Both the position numbers and the translations under genes were made by a program. From contig CAZCOG010000010.1 of the NCBI GenBank assembly GCA_964500445.1, positions 62,001 to 126,000 of the forward strand: a stretch of 64,000 nt of DNA. The letters run 5' to 3'. Below the pieces are notes generated by a model that was not told the DNA's origin, searched no databases, and worked only from the letters and a program-made list of their open reading frames with translations. The stretch is from Persicitalea sp964500445. GTDB lineage: Bacteria > Bacteroidota > Bacteroidia > Cytophagales > Spirosomataceae. Below are positions 1 through 9,195 of this stretch, piece by piece; within the stretch, counting starts at the first letter, position 1, and every line of letters begins with the position of its first letter.

Positions 1-1008
1 GAAGTTGATGCTCGGTACATAGAGCTGACCTTTCTGATTGGAGGGATAAACAAGCCTTACCTTAGGCCAGAAGTTGAGCCGGATGGCCTCGCTGATGAGT
101 GTAAATGCCCCGCTCAGCATGGCCTGGCTGGCAATAACGGTGGCCAGGGTAGCGATTCCGATTCCAAAGGGCAGGAACCAAAGGGGCATAATCTCGTAGA
201 ATGGATTACGGTCAGCCAGCATTTGGCCACTGAATTTGAGTAGATAGGCCCCCTGCCCGAAGTAGTTCAGCAGCAAGCAGCTTTTCACAAAAATCCAGCT
301 TATTCTGATATTCCCCCGTCCGCAGTGACCAAGGTCGGAGTACAGAGCCTCAGCTCCAGTGGTACATAAGAAAACCGCTCCCAGCAGCCAAAAGCCACCC
401 GGATGCAGTACCAGAAGCTGGTAAGCATAGTGCGGGCTAACAGCGCGAAGTACCCCCGGATCACCAAGCAGCGCAATTCCTCCCACCGTTCCCAGCATGA
501 CAAACCAGGTAAGCATTACCGGGCCAAAAGCCGCCCCAACCTTATTGGTGCCGAATACCTGAATAGTGAATAAGATTGTCAGAATAATAAGCACGATCGG
601 GATCGTCTCGATGGTTGGGTAGATCGCCCGTATACCCTCCACAGCGGATGAAACCGAAATGGGTGGCGTAATGATACTGTCCGAAAGTAGTGTACTACCA
701 CCGATAATGGCCGGGACGGTAAGCCATCTGGCATGGCGGCGCACCAGGGCAAAAAGTGCAAATATTCCCCCCTCGCCGTTGTTGTCTGCCCTAAGAATCA
801 GGATGACGTACTTGACCGTAGTTTGGAGGGTAAGCGTCCAGAAAATACAGGAGAGGGCACCGAGGATAAGTTCCTCGGTGATCCTTTCAGTACCAGCAAT
901 AGCCTTAAGCACGTACAGCGGCGAAGTGCCGATGTCACCAAAGATGATACCCATCGCCACCAGTAGCCCGGCAGCGGAAACCCGATCTAAATTCTTGTGA
1001 TTATCCAT
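1..1008 (-). CDS. kup: KUP family potassium uptake transporter (N-terminal part, cut by window edge)
   Basis: The gene starts at the ATG at 1008 and stays open to base 1, giving 336 codons of a family of roughly 620-660 residues, so the C-terminal half lies outside the window. The N-terminal stretch contains the Kup hallmark GIIFGDIGTSPLYVLKAI, and the last visible residues (KGQLYVPSINF) match the conserved loop after the sixth or seventh membrane helix of Kup proteins. Many hydrophobic segments are visible. Kup is a proton-coupled K+ importer in the inner membrane. It is the last visible gene of the minus-strand run after the radical SAM gene, with 164 bases between them holding nothing recognisable. 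Confidence 0.9.
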   Translation of the reverse strand, partial: MDNHKNLDRVSAAGLLVAMGIIFGDIGTSPLYVLKAIAGTERITEELILGALSCIFWTLTLQTTVKYVILILRADNNGEGGIFALFALVRRHARWLTVPAIIGGSTLLSDSIITPPISVSSAVEGIRAIYPTIETIPIVLIILTILFTIQVFGTNKVGAAFGPVMLTWFVMLGTVGGIALLGDPGVLRAVSPHYAYQLLVLHPGGFWLLGAVFLCTTGAEALYSDLGHCGRGNIRISWIFVKSCLLLNYFGQGAYLLKFSGQMLADRNPFYEIMPLWFLPFGIGIATLATVIASQAMLSGAFTLISEAIRLNFWPKVRLVYPSNQKGQLYVPSINF

Positions 1009-1172
1009 TGACTTGCATTGACGACCAGAAAAAGGAAGGATCTGTCAAGTATTTCTTGCAAAAAAGTCGCCAAAAGTAAGGGAAATATTATTAACAGGGA
1101 GGAAGCCGGGATAAAGTTTTAAACTGTCACCTCCATGTTTTACATATCGTGCAGCATCCGCTGGCCAATTCT

Positions 1173-2144
1173 CTAAAACATTTGCTTCCACGTCCCTTTG
1201 ATTCGGTTGTACTTCAAAGTACTTGGCAGGGCTTTCCACCAGTACTTGTTCATTTCCACGGCAAAGGACGGCTGCATATAGCAATTTATCGCGCAGCCTT
1301 CGCAGGCAGGCAGGCGGCCTTCGAGAGCTACAAGCTTCTGCACCTCTTCGGACTGATAAAGTACTTTCAAATTTCCCTCGATTGGAAACTCCTTCAACCC
1401 CAGATGGTAGCAGGGAAGTACAAGTTTATTTTCAGGTGAAATGACCAGCGTAGTACTTGCAGCTTTGCAAATAGGGTCTTCGACGTGGTTACCGCCGTCC
1501 AACCGTAACTGCACAAAAGCATCATTGAGATAGACATTCTTTTGTTTGCCCCAGCGAGTAAGTTCATTTAAAGCAGAGGCAGAAAGATTCCCGCCAACCT
1601 CATTGTATGAAAAAACCGGATTCAGGATAAGTACCAAATCATTGGGCAGGCAAATGTCATCCCGCAATTGCTGAATCTGGTGGATATTTTCTTCAAAAAC
1701 CGTAAAAAGAATATCGGGCCGCTCACCCAGCTGACGGGCGATCGTGATGGATTCCAGTACTTTGTCGAAGCATTTCACCCCGCGCGACTGATCGTGTTCT
1801 TCACGAATGGGGGAATCGAGCGAGAAATGCAGCATGTCAATCAAGCCCTTCAGCTTTTCGGCGTGCTTGGGATACAGCAGGCCGTTGGTCGTCACGGTGG
1901 TGATCATTCCCTGATCTTTGGCTTCACGCAGTAGCAGATCCAGCTGACGATGCAGTAGCGGCTCACCTCCCGTGAAATCGATAACCTTCACCCCCAGCGC
2001 CTTTAGATCATGCACATTTTGCCGAAAGTTTTCAAGCGTGACGTATGGCGAAGGCCGTTCCCAAATATCGCAAAACCCACAAGTCGCATTGCAGCGATAG
2101 GTAAGGTAATAATTACACAGGACGGGGTGGGAAACCAACCGCAT
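1173..2144 (-). CDS. Radical SAM protein with SPASM-like C-terminus
   Basis: The 323-residue product has the radical SAM cluster motif C18-x3-C22-x2-C25 (CNATCGFC) and the SAM-contacting GGEP motif at 59-62. Its C-terminal third carries further cysteines (PCYHLGL, then CEGCAINCYM), suggesting auxiliary Fe-S ligation as in SPASM proteins. Its ATG overlaps the accD stop codon (TAATG), so the two are probably translationally coupled. The reaction and substrate cannot be told from sequence; SPASM relatives modify peptides or mature enzymes and others act in lipid or cofactor metabolism. The accD coupling hints at a lipid link, but that is only context. Confidence 0.85.
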   Translation of the reverse strand: MRLVSHPVLCNYYLTYRCNATCGFCDIWERPSPYVTLENFRQNVHDLKALGVKVIDFTGGEPLLHRQLDLLLREAKDQGMITTVTTNGLLYPKHAEKLKGLIDMLHFSLDSPIREEHDQSRGVKCFDKVLESITIARQLGERPDILFTVFEENIHQIQQLRDDICLPNDLVLILNPVFSYNEVGGNLSASALNELTRWGKQKNVYLNDAFVQLRLDGGNHVEDPICKAASTTLVISPENKLVLPCYHLGLKEFPIEGNLKVLYQSEEVQKLVALEGRLPACEGCAINCYMQPSFAVEMNKYWWKALPSTLKYNRIKGTWKQMF

Positions 2145-2986
2145 TATTGGATCATTTTGAGCAGGCTGGTGAGTTTGTCTTTCAGGTCTTTGCGATCAAC
2201 GATAAAATCGAGGAAGCCATGCTCCAGCACAAACTCGGCACTTTGAAAGCCTTTTGGTAAATCTTTACCGATGGTTTCGCGGATTACGCGCGGTCCGGCA
2301 AAACCGATCAGCGCTTCGGGTTCTGAAATATTGAAGTCGCCCAACATGGCGTAGGATGCTGTAACACCACCCGTGGTAGGATCGGTGAGTAAGGAGATAT
2401 AAGGAATACCTGCCTCCGAAAGCAGCGCCAGTTTGGCCGAGGTTTTGGCCATTTGCATGAGAGAAAACCCTGCTTCCATCATTCTGGCTCCACCTGAGCG
2501 AGAAATCATCAGGAAGGGCTGCCGATTTTGCAGGGCATAGTCGATAGCTCGCGCAATTTTTTCTCCAACCACCGAGCCCATTGAGCCACCGATGAAGTTA
2601 AAATCCATGCAGGCGATCACGATATCCAGTTCATTCATCTTACCGTAGCCTGTCCGCACGGCGTCTTTCAGGCCCGTTTTCTCCATCGTGGTACGAATGC
2701 GTTCGGGATATGGCTTGGTATCTTTAAAGTTCAGCGGGTCGGCGGAAGTCAGATTGGCATCCAACTCCGTGAATTTGTTTTGATCGAATAATATCTCGAA
2801 GTACGCATCCGAGCCGACTTTCTCATGATAATTACAGTGCTCGCAAGTGTAAGCGTTCATCTTATGCTCACGAGTTTGCATGATTTTCTTGCAATTAGGA
2901 CATTGGTACCAAAGCCCGTCTGGAGCTTCGCGCTTCATCTCCGTAGGTGTATTGATCCCTTTTTCTTTACGTATAAACCAAGACAT
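2144..2986 (-). CDS. accD: Acetyl-CoA carboxylase carboxyltransferase subunit beta
   Basis: The 280-residue length is normal for AccD. It has the N-terminal zinc ribbon (C29, C32, C48, C51) and the carboxyltransferase core with SRSGGARMMEAGFSLMQMA and DPTTGGVTASYAMLGD, which form the oxyanion and CoA-binding region. With AccA (not in this window) it transfers the carboxyl group from carboxybiotin to acetyl-CoA, the first committed step of fatty acid synthesis in the cytoplasm. The stop overlaps the start of the radical SAM gene by one base. The preceding 164 bases up to the alkD-like gene are AT-rich and probably hold the promoter. Confidence 0.97.
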   Translation of the reverse strand: MSWFIRKEKGINTPTEMKREAPDGLWYQCPNCKKIMQTREHKMNAYTCEHCNYHEKVGSDAYFEILFDQNKFTELDANLTSADPLNFKDTKPYPERIRTTMEKTGLKDAVRTGYGKMNELDIVIACMDFNFIGGSMGSVVGEKIARAIDYALQNRQPFLMISRSGGARMMEAGFSLMQMAKTSAKLALLSEAGIPYISLLTDPTTGGVTASYAMLGDFNISEPEALIGFAGPRVIRETIGKDLPKGFQSAEFVLEHGFLDFIVDRKDLKDKLTSLLKMIQ

Positions 2987-3150
2987 ATATGGTTGTTAAA
3001 TGCTGGATTCTGAGTTATATCAAATACCCAATTTTACTGTAATCGGGTGTCAAAGATAGTAATGAAAAAATTAACTGAGGAAATGATAAAAATATTGGCC
3101 GTTATTCAGTTATCCCCACTTTCAATCATTAAGCGAAATACACCCCAAGT

Positions 3151-3849
3151 TTAAAACTGCAGGGAAAGATAATATTGCCGACGGAAGGGCGGTAGTTTCT
3201 CGATAGCGTAGCGTAACGAGGTACGCGGCAGGGCGGCAATATGCTGGTGCAGGAATTCCTCCATAACATCCAGATCCCGCTTGCCGACTTCGCGCAGCAT
3301 CCACCCCACGGCTTTGTGAATGAGATGATGCGGGTGAGCTAAAAGTATTTTTGATAACGCCAGCGTGTCGGAGAATTGATTTTGCCGGATAAAATATAAA
3401 GTAGCTATAATTGCTACCCGCTGCGACCATAAATGAGGCCGTCGGGCGAGTTCATAAATTATTTGGCGATCTCGATCGAACAAATGATGTCCTACGATAA
3501 GCGGAGCCGACAAATCCACCAGATCCCAGTTATTGATATAATCGAGATGAGCGAGGTAGCTGTCGAAGATCATCTGCTGGTCGCTGGCACTGACTTTCGG
3601 GTATTGTTTCATCCATACCAAAAGAGCAGCAAAACGACATTCATGGACCGGATCACGGAGTAGTCCTTCTATCTCTGGCAAACTCAGGCCCGACCACCGC
3701 TTGGCTACTTCCCGAACTTTGGGGTTGGGTATCCCCCAAAATATATCCCCCTCGGCGTATTGCCCCGGGCCGGTCTGGAAAAACCGCGCCACCTGCACAG
3801 CGCGTTCTTGGTCGGCTAAAGCGGCGAGCTCGGAACGAAGATTTTGCAT
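3151..3849 (-). CDS. DNA alkylation repair protein, AlkD family
   Basis: The 232-residue product is all-helical in pattern and matches the HEAT-like-repeat DNA glycosylases of the AlkD family. It keeps the family motif NNWDLVDLSAP, which supplies the Trp and Asp of the active cleft, and the C-terminal region with HKAVGWMLREVGKRD. AlkD enzymes excise bulky or cationic N3- and N7-alkylpurines without flipping the base. It lies directly downstream of the ftsZ terminator on the same strand and is probably transcribed from its own promoter. Family membership is clear; the exact lesion range is not visible. Confidence 0.9.
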   Translation of the reverse strand: MQNLRSELAALADQERAVQVARFFQTGPGQYAEGDIFWGIPNPKVREVAKRWSGLSLPEIEGLLRDPVHECRFAALLVWMKQYPKVSASDQQMIFDSYLAHLDYINNWDLVDLSAPLIVGHHLFDRDRQIIYELARRPHLWSQRVAIIATLYFIRQNQFSDTLALSKILLAHPHHLIHKAVGWMLREVGKRDLDVMEEFLHQHIAALPRTSLRYAIEKLPPFRRQYYLSLQF

Positions 3850-3870
3850 ATTCTAAAATCACTAACTACG

Positions 3871-3902
3871 AAAAAGAGGTGAGAATTACGCTCACCTCTT
3901 TT
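3871..3902 (-). terminator. Rho-independent terminator after ftsZ
   Basis: A 12-bp perfect inverted repeat (AAAAGAGGTGAG at 3872-3883 and its complement at 3891-3902) with a 7-base loop is followed on the minus strand by a run of T. It lies just after the ftsZ stop codon and closes the murD-ftsZ operon. A-rich and T-rich arms on both sides could let it act in both directions. Confidence 0.85.
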
Positions 3903-3907
3903 CCTTA

Positions 3908-5422
3908 TTAACTTAACCGAATCTGTTCCATTTCACCCGGCGGCAAATTGGGATGGCGCCAGAGTTCGAGCTGGCTACGTCGGTAAGCGGGATTACGTTC
4001 GAGATCGTCCCAGTCGATTCGGCTGCGGTTACGAAAACGTTCCACCATTTCTTTGATACGCTCATACTCCTCGGGCGACCAGTCACCATCGGCTTGCCGG
4101 ATGACGGCTCCTCCGTGGGTAATAGGGTGTGAGTGAGGCAATGAGATTACCTCTACATCGGCAAATGGATCAGAAGGCTCTTGTGTCGGCAGCCGTGGGG
4201 TCAGCACATTACCCGTAGGGGTTCCGGGCTCCTTAGGGTGGGTATTGTTATCCCATAACCTATTTTCCTCGGCAGGCTCCTCAGATTCCTGAGCTACGTC
4301 CGCAAGTACATCAGGCGCTGTACCTTTCTCAACTTCCGATACTATCTCTTCAGGTTTCTCAGCCACAGGTACTGTTTCTTCGGGAGGATCAGGAGGTGCG
4401 ATAGCAGGCTTAACGCTATCGAATCCGGCTGCCACTACAGTCACACGCAGCTTTTGGCCCAGCGTATCGTCGGTAATTGTACCCAGTTTGAACAGGTGTG
4501 CTTCGCCACCTACCTGCGAGAGCACATGCTTCCAAATCTCGGTTTGCTCCCGCATGGTAGCTTCGTGCTTAGTGCTGGACGCCAGCGTAACCAGAATCCG
4601 CTCGGCTCCCTTGATGTCGCGGTCGTTGAGCAGCGGCGAATCAAGAGCTTGCCGTACGGCTTCGAAAGCACGCTTGTCACCTTCCACTTCGGCGGTACCC
4701 ATCACTGACTGCCCGGCTTCCTTAAGTACCCGCTCAACATCCTTAAAGTCGGTGTTGATATTACCACGCGTGGTGATAATCTCTGAGATACTCTTCACAG
4801 CATTGAGCAGGATGCTGTCGGCCTGTACGAAAGCCTCCGTAATGCGCATGTCCTCAAAAAGCTCTTCAAGCTTATCGTTGAGAACTACCAGTACGGTATC
4901 GCTGTATTTTTTAAGAAGTTCGATTCCCTCGAAGGCGTGTTTCTTTTTCAAAGAACCCTCCCAGGAATAAGGGGCAGTCACGACCGAAACCGTGAGCAGC
5001 TTCATTTCTTCCTTGGCAATCTGGGCGATTACCGGAGCAGCTCCTGTACCCGTTCCGCCACCCATACCCGCCGTGATGAAGACCATCTGTGTGGCACCGC
5101 CCAGCAGGGCTTTTATTTCTTCGATCGTTTCCAGAGCAGCTTCGCGGCCCCGGGTGATCTCCATTCCGGCCCCAAGCCCTTTGGTAAGGGTGGCACCTAG
5201 TTGAATTTTTGTCGGTACGGGGCTTTCCAGAAGAGCTTGCCGATCAGTGTTGCAGATTGCAAACTCCACATCTTTGATGCTCTTCTCGTACATGTAATTG
5301 ACTGCGTTACTACCGCCGCCACCTACACCGATCACCTTGATGATAGAAGGTTCACCGGCGTTATCTTCAATACTGTTCACGATGTAATCCTGATCCAAGG
5401 CGTTATACAAATTGCTGTTCAT
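3908..5422 (-). CDS. ftsZ: Cell division protein FtsZ
   Basis: The 504-residue product has the tubulin signature GGGTGTG at 121-127 and the N-terminal nucleotide-binding GVGGGGSNAV at about 32-41. The GTPase and C-terminal globular domains end near residue 330. A long Pro/Glu-rich linker of about 130 residues follows, typical of Bacteroidota, and then a conserved tail (NPAYRR followed by a short end), the likely FtsA-binding peptide. FtsZ polymerises into the cytoplasmic division ring. It is the last gene of the murD-ftsZ operon, 42 bases downstream of ftsA. Confidence 0.98.
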   Translation of the reverse strand: MNSNLYNALDQDYIVNSIEDNAGEPSIIKVIGVGGGGSNAVNYMYEKSIKDVEFAICNTDRQALLESPVPTKIQLGATLTKGLGAGMEITRGREAALETIEEIKALLGGATQMVFITAGMGGGTGTGAAPVIAQIAKEEMKLLTVSVVTAPYSWEGSLKKKHAFEGIELLKKYSDTVLVVLNDKLEELFEDMRITEAFVQADSILLNAVKSISEIITTRGNINTDFKDVERVLKEAGQSVMGTAEVEGDKRAFEAVRQALDSPLLNDRDIKGAERILVTLASSTKHEATMREQTEIWKHVLSQVGGEAHLFKLGTITDDTLGQKLRVTVVAAGFDSVKPAIAPPDPPEETVPVAEKPEEIVSEVEKGTAPDVLADVAQESEEPAEENRLWDNNTHPKEPGTPTGNVLTPRLPTQEPSDPFADVEVISLPHSHPITHGGAVIRQADGDWSPEEYERIKEMVERFRNRSRIDWDDLERNPAYRRSQLELWRHPNLPPGEMEQIRLS

Positions 5423-5464
5423 GGGTGTGTGTCTCGTTTTTTAGTCGGGATTCTTGACCCTGTA

Positions 5465-6832
5465 CTAGTATCCTCCTCCGGTTTTGTCATTCTTGTTGTC
5501 ACCGCCACCGAAAAGATTTTTAAGGTTCCAACCGGGGAAGAGACCGCCCCCGTCAGGATTATTGTTTTGTTCTCCTGAATTATAGCCACGACTGTCCCGG
5601 ACAGGTGGCTTTTTAGGAGGAGCGGCTGGAGTTGGACAAATTGAATCCAGGCGTGGGTCTACCCGCTTGATTCCCGCCCAGGCCAGCCCCACTGCAGTTG
5701 CATACAAGGTATTGGCCACTTCATCAGCTTTGGGGGTATTGGCCAGTCCGGCCGGTATTCCCACCTTGACAGGCATCCCACCCGCCACGCGGCTGAAAAC
5801 TGTCTCGATATCGGGCAAATTGGCCGTACCGCCCGTAAGTACCAAACCGCCCACCAACTGGTCGGCAAAACCTGATTCCAGGATTTCGGCATAGACCAGA
5901 GCAGCCATTTCTTTCAGTCGCTCCTCAATAATAAGGGCTACGTTTTTCTTGAGTACCCGCTTCGGATCACGTCCCCGCAGGTAGTTGACCAGAATCTCAG
6001 TATTGAGAGGGATTGGTTCAGAAAGGCTTTCCCCATGCTGCTGCTTAAGGCTCTCCGCATTATTTTTTTGAATACCACAACCGATTCTGAGATCGGAAGT
6101 GATCTGCGCCCCCCCGATAGGGATGGAAACGATATGCCGAACGACGCTATCGTGATAAATCACAATGTCTGTAACGTGATCACCAATATCCACCAGGGCT
6201 GTTCCTGCCGCCATTTCTTCGTCATTCAGCACGGCTAACCCGGCGGCGATAGGCGAGAGCAGCAGTTGTTCGTGATTAAGCTCTGGGTCTGCCCATTTGA
6301 GACTGTTGCGCGTGGCGTCGATGGCCTGCTTATTGCTGGCCACGACCAGAAACTGACCACCCAGCCGAACGCCGATGCGGCCTACCGGTTCTTTCACCCC
6401 CTTGCCGTTGTCTACGGTGAACTCGCCGGGAATGATGTGCATTACCTCACTGTTGGGTTCGGTTTGGGCGCGGTACAAATCACGGATGAGCTGATCCACA
6501 TCGGTCTGAGTCACTTCGTTACTACTGGCCGAAGTGGGCCTCACCATGTTGGGGGTAATCGACGAAACCTGAATGTTAGTACCGCCAAAACCGACATTCA
6601 CATTGCGAATGTCCAGATCGGAGCGCATGGCCAGTTCCGAAATGGCTGAGCGGATGGCCATACCCACCTGTTTTACATTTTTGACCGCCCCGCGTACAAT
6701 AGCATCCTCAGGTACCTGTACTTCGCTGAATCCGATGATTTCGATCACATCCTGATCATGGGCTTCCACAGCCACAGCGGCCACCTTTGTACTGCCAATA
6801 TCTAATCCAACCGAAATGATACCTTTATTCAT
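5465..6832 (-). CDS. ftsA: Cell division protein FtsA
   Basis: The 455-residue product has an actin-like fold: phosphate 1 motif VGLDIGSTKVAAVAV at the N-terminus, the SHS2-like insert (VNVGFGGTNIQV region), phosphate 2 ALVDIGDHVTDIVIY, and the adenosine motif LVLTGGTANLPDI. FtsA tethers FtsZ filaments to the membrane and recruits later divisome proteins. The C-terminus is Gly/Asn/Lys-rich and ends FPGWNLKNLFGGG, consistent with an amphipathic membrane-binding helix followed by an unusually Gly-rich end. It lies between ftsQ (22 bases upstream) and ftsZ. Confidence 0.97.
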   Translation of the reverse strand: MNKGIISVGLDIGSTKVAAVAVEAHDQDVIEIIGFSEVQVPEDAIVRGAVKNVKQVGMAIRSAISELAMRSDLDIRNVNVGFGGTNIQVSSITPNMVRPTSASSNEVTQTDVDQLIRDLYRAQTEPNSEVMHIIPGEFTVDNGKGVKEPVGRIGVRLGGQFLVVASNKQAIDATRNSLKWADPELNHEQLLLSPIAAGLAVLNDEEMAAGTALVDIGDHVTDIVIYHDSVVRHIVSIPIGGAQITSDLRIGCGIQKNNAESLKQQHGESLSEPIPLNTEILVNYLRGRDPKRVLKKNVALIIEERLKEMAALVYAEILESGFADQLVGGLVLTGGTANLPDIETVFSRVAGGMPVKVGIPAGLANTPKADEVANTLYATAVGLAWAGIKRVDPRLDSICPTPAAPPKKPPVRDSRGYNSGEQNNNPDGGGLFPGWNLKNLFGGGDNKNDKTGGGY

Positions 6833-6854
6833 GATTCTATGGGCGTTTATCTTG

Positions 6855-7631
6855 TTATTCGCAAACCACCTGGTCGCGGAATCGGAGATTTATCCTCGAA
6901 TACCGGTTCCAGTCAGCGGCCATTACTTTATTATAAAAGATGCGGAGCTTTAACAGTTTTGCCGCAACATTTTCCGCTTTGCCAAATTCAATTAGCTGGT
7001 CGCCCAAAGCGGTTTTCAGTTCTATAAATCCGGATTTTGAAACGTCCATCTGAATCACTTGCGCCTTCCAAAATGGATCTTCGCCCAAATACAGAATCAT
7101 ATCTACCACCTGCTTTCCCGCTATGTCATGCAAGTCCTTTTTATTACTAAAAAAACCACCCGATACTAAAAGTACTCGGGCCGAAAAACGGTCGGATAGC
7201 GGGATAAAATCGCCTTCGCCGTTGATGTAAAAGCCTTCTGTCCCCCGCCACTCCCCCTGCCGGGATGAGCCAACCCAACGCGCCAATGGTTTTTGCTGCT
7301 GGATATCCACGACCAGGTTTCCATCCAAATCATGGTATACCTGACAATCTTCGACCAACTTATTGGCTCTGACTCTGTTTTCCAAAGTCTTGAGGCTTAC
7401 TTCCTGCTGCCGATTTCCATGGACGGGATCACGGCCGTTGTCAGTCAGAATTTTTTCCACGTCGGCCTGATTAATGAAACGTATTCCCGAATCATAATCC
7501 ACCTTAACTACCAGATCATCACATTGCTGACGACTTAATTTGCTTTCGGCCATACCTACACATAGGAGGAAGACCGCAAACCAAATGATTTTACTCAGCC
7601 ATTTTTTGTGATAGTCAAAATTACGTAACAT
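6855..7631 (-). CDS. ftsQ: Cell division protein FtsQ/DivIB
   Basis: The 258-residue product has one N-terminal membrane helix (WLSKIIWFAVFLLCVGMAE) and a periplasmic part resembling the FtsQ POTRA and beta domains (FINQADVEKILTDNG; later LVVDIQQQKPLARW). Sequence conservation in this family is low, so much of the assignment rests on the topology and on the position between murC and ftsA. FtsQ bridges early and late divisome proteins in the inner membrane. Confidence 0.9.
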   Translation of the reverse strand: MLRNFDYHKKWLSKIIWFAVFLLCVGMAESKLSRQQCDDLVVKVDYDSGIRFINQADVEKILTDNGRDPVHGNRQQEVSLKTLENRVRANKLVEDCQVYHDLDGNLVVDIQQQKPLARWVGSSRQGEWRGTEGFYINGEGDFIPLSDRFSARVLLVSGGFFSNKKDLHDIAGKQVVDMILYLGEDPFWKAQVIQMDVSKSGFIELKTALGDQLIEFGKAENVAAKLLKLRIFYNKVMAADWNRYSRINLRFRDQVVCE

Positions 7632-7658
7632 GCTGTTAATATTATAAGGCTTTGTCCA

Positions 7659-9068
7659 TTAATTAGCAAGCGGGGCCTTCAATAGCTGCGCAATTGCAGG
7701 TACCAGCCGATCGATATCACCAGCGCCGATGGTTACCAGTACCTCTATATCAATCCCTTCCAATTTACGAAGTAAATTTTCATTTGAAATAATTTCTTTA
7801 TCAGTCAACTCAATTTTTTCCAATAACATCTGAGAGCTCACTCCCACGATAGGTTGTTCCCGCGCCGGATAAATTTCCAGCAGGAACAGGCGGTCGGCCA
7901 GGCCTAAGCTAGTAGCAAAGCCCTCAGCGAAGTCGCGGGTACGCGTGAATAAGTGCGGCTGGAAGATAGCCGTGATATGCCGGTCGGGATATAAAGCACG
8001 GACCGATGTCAGAAAAGCTTCGATTTCGGTAGGATGGTGGGCGTAGTCGTCGATAAAAGTTAGGTCCTCGCTTTCAATGATATATTCAAATCGACGCTTT
8101 ACTCCCCGGTAGCTGGCTAGCCCGGCACGAATTTGTTCGGGCGATACTCCCAGCCGCAGGGCTGCTGCGCTGGCCGCGATAGCATTCTCGACGTTATGAT
8201 AACCCGGTATTCGCATGGATACATCTTTTATCTCATTGCCGGGATAAACGATATCAAAAATAAATCGGGCATTCTCGATCCGCAGGTTTTTGCTGTGGTA
8301 ACTACCCTTTTGCAAAGAATATTCCAGTACTTCAGCTTCGGTTCCGGCAGCCAATTTCAACCCTTCTCGCATAAACAAAACTCCTTTTGGCTTGATCTGC
8401 CCCACAAAATCCCGAAAGGAATCCAATAGCGCCCCATGTTCGCCGTAAATATCCAGATGGTCGGCGTCAGTAGATGTGACTATGGCCAGATCAGGGTACA
8501 GCGTCAGGAATGAGCGGTCAAATTCATCCGCTTCTACCACACAAACGACCTCCCCGGCCTTTTCAGTGGGTTCGTTCAATAAAAAATTAGTACCGTAGTT
8601 TTGAGTAATTCCTCCCAGAAAGGCGGTACAGTTGACACCCGATGCCCGTAGTAGGTGCGCCACCATCGAGGAAGTGGTAGTTTTACCATGAGTACCTGCT
8701 ACGCCTACCGTGCGCAAATTTTGTGTGATCCAACCCAGTACCTGCGACCGTTTCTGCAAAGTGTAGCCCTGCTCTCTGAAATAATCCTTTTGACGGTGTC
8801 CGGCGGGAATGGCGGGCGTATAAACGATTAAGGTTTTGTCTGGTTCTTGAACAAAGGCCACTGGAATGTGATCTACTGCATCGTCATAGCAAACGATAAT
8901 TCCTTCGTTTTCCAGGGTCTGGGTTAGCGGAGTCAGGGTACGATCGTAGCCCGCGACAGCAAATCCATTGGCGCTAAACCAGCGAGCCAAAGCACTCATA
9001 CCAATGCCGCCAATACCGACAAAGAATACATTTTTCCAGGTGGATTTTAAGTTTTGGGTATTTGACAT
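7659..9068 (-). CDS. murC: UDP-N-acetylmuramate--L-alanine ligase
   Basis: The 469-residue product has the N-terminal Rossmann-like motif FVGIGGIGMSALARW (residues 16-30) for UDP-MurNAc, the ATP P-loop GTHGKTT at 125-131, and the Mur ligase central and C-terminal domains (ARFIFD, DDYAHHPTEI, FQPHLFTRT). It adds L-alanine to UDP-MurNAc in the cytoplasm, the first amino acid of the peptidoglycan stem. It lies between murG and ftsQ in the division/cell-wall operon, with a 127-base gap to murG in which I see no feature. Confidence 0.98.
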   Translation of the reverse strand: MSNTQNLKSTWKNVFFVGIGGIGMSALARWFSANGFAVAGYDRTLTPLTQTLENEGIIVCYDDAVDHIPVAFVQEPDKTLIVYTPAIPAGHRQKDYFREQGYTLQKRSQVLGWITQNLRTVGVAGTHGKTTTSSMVAHLLRASGVNCTAFLGGITQNYGTNFLLNEPTEKAGEVVCVVEADEFDRSFLTLYPDLAIVTSTDADHLDIYGEHGALLDSFRDFVGQIKPKGVLFMREGLKLAAGTEAEVLEYSLQKGSYHSKNLRIENARFIFDIVYPGNEIKDVSMRIPGYHNVENAIAASAAALRLGVSPEQIRAGLASYRGVKRRFEYIIESEDLTFIDDYAHHPTEIEAFLTSVRALYPDRHITAIFQPHLFTRTRDFAEGFATSLGLADRLFLLEIYPAREQPIVGVSSQMLLEKIELTDKEIISNENLLRKLEGIDIEVLVTIGAGDIDRLVPAIAQLLKAPLAN

Positions 9069-9195
9069 TGAATGGGAGTATTTTACTTTCTGTAAGGCAA
9101 TCCTATTCGTTTATTGTACGTATTAATCGCCCTTCAACTACCTAGTAATTAGTCTGTTTATATAAAAAATCAATTCTGTAGCCCGTACAAATTAT

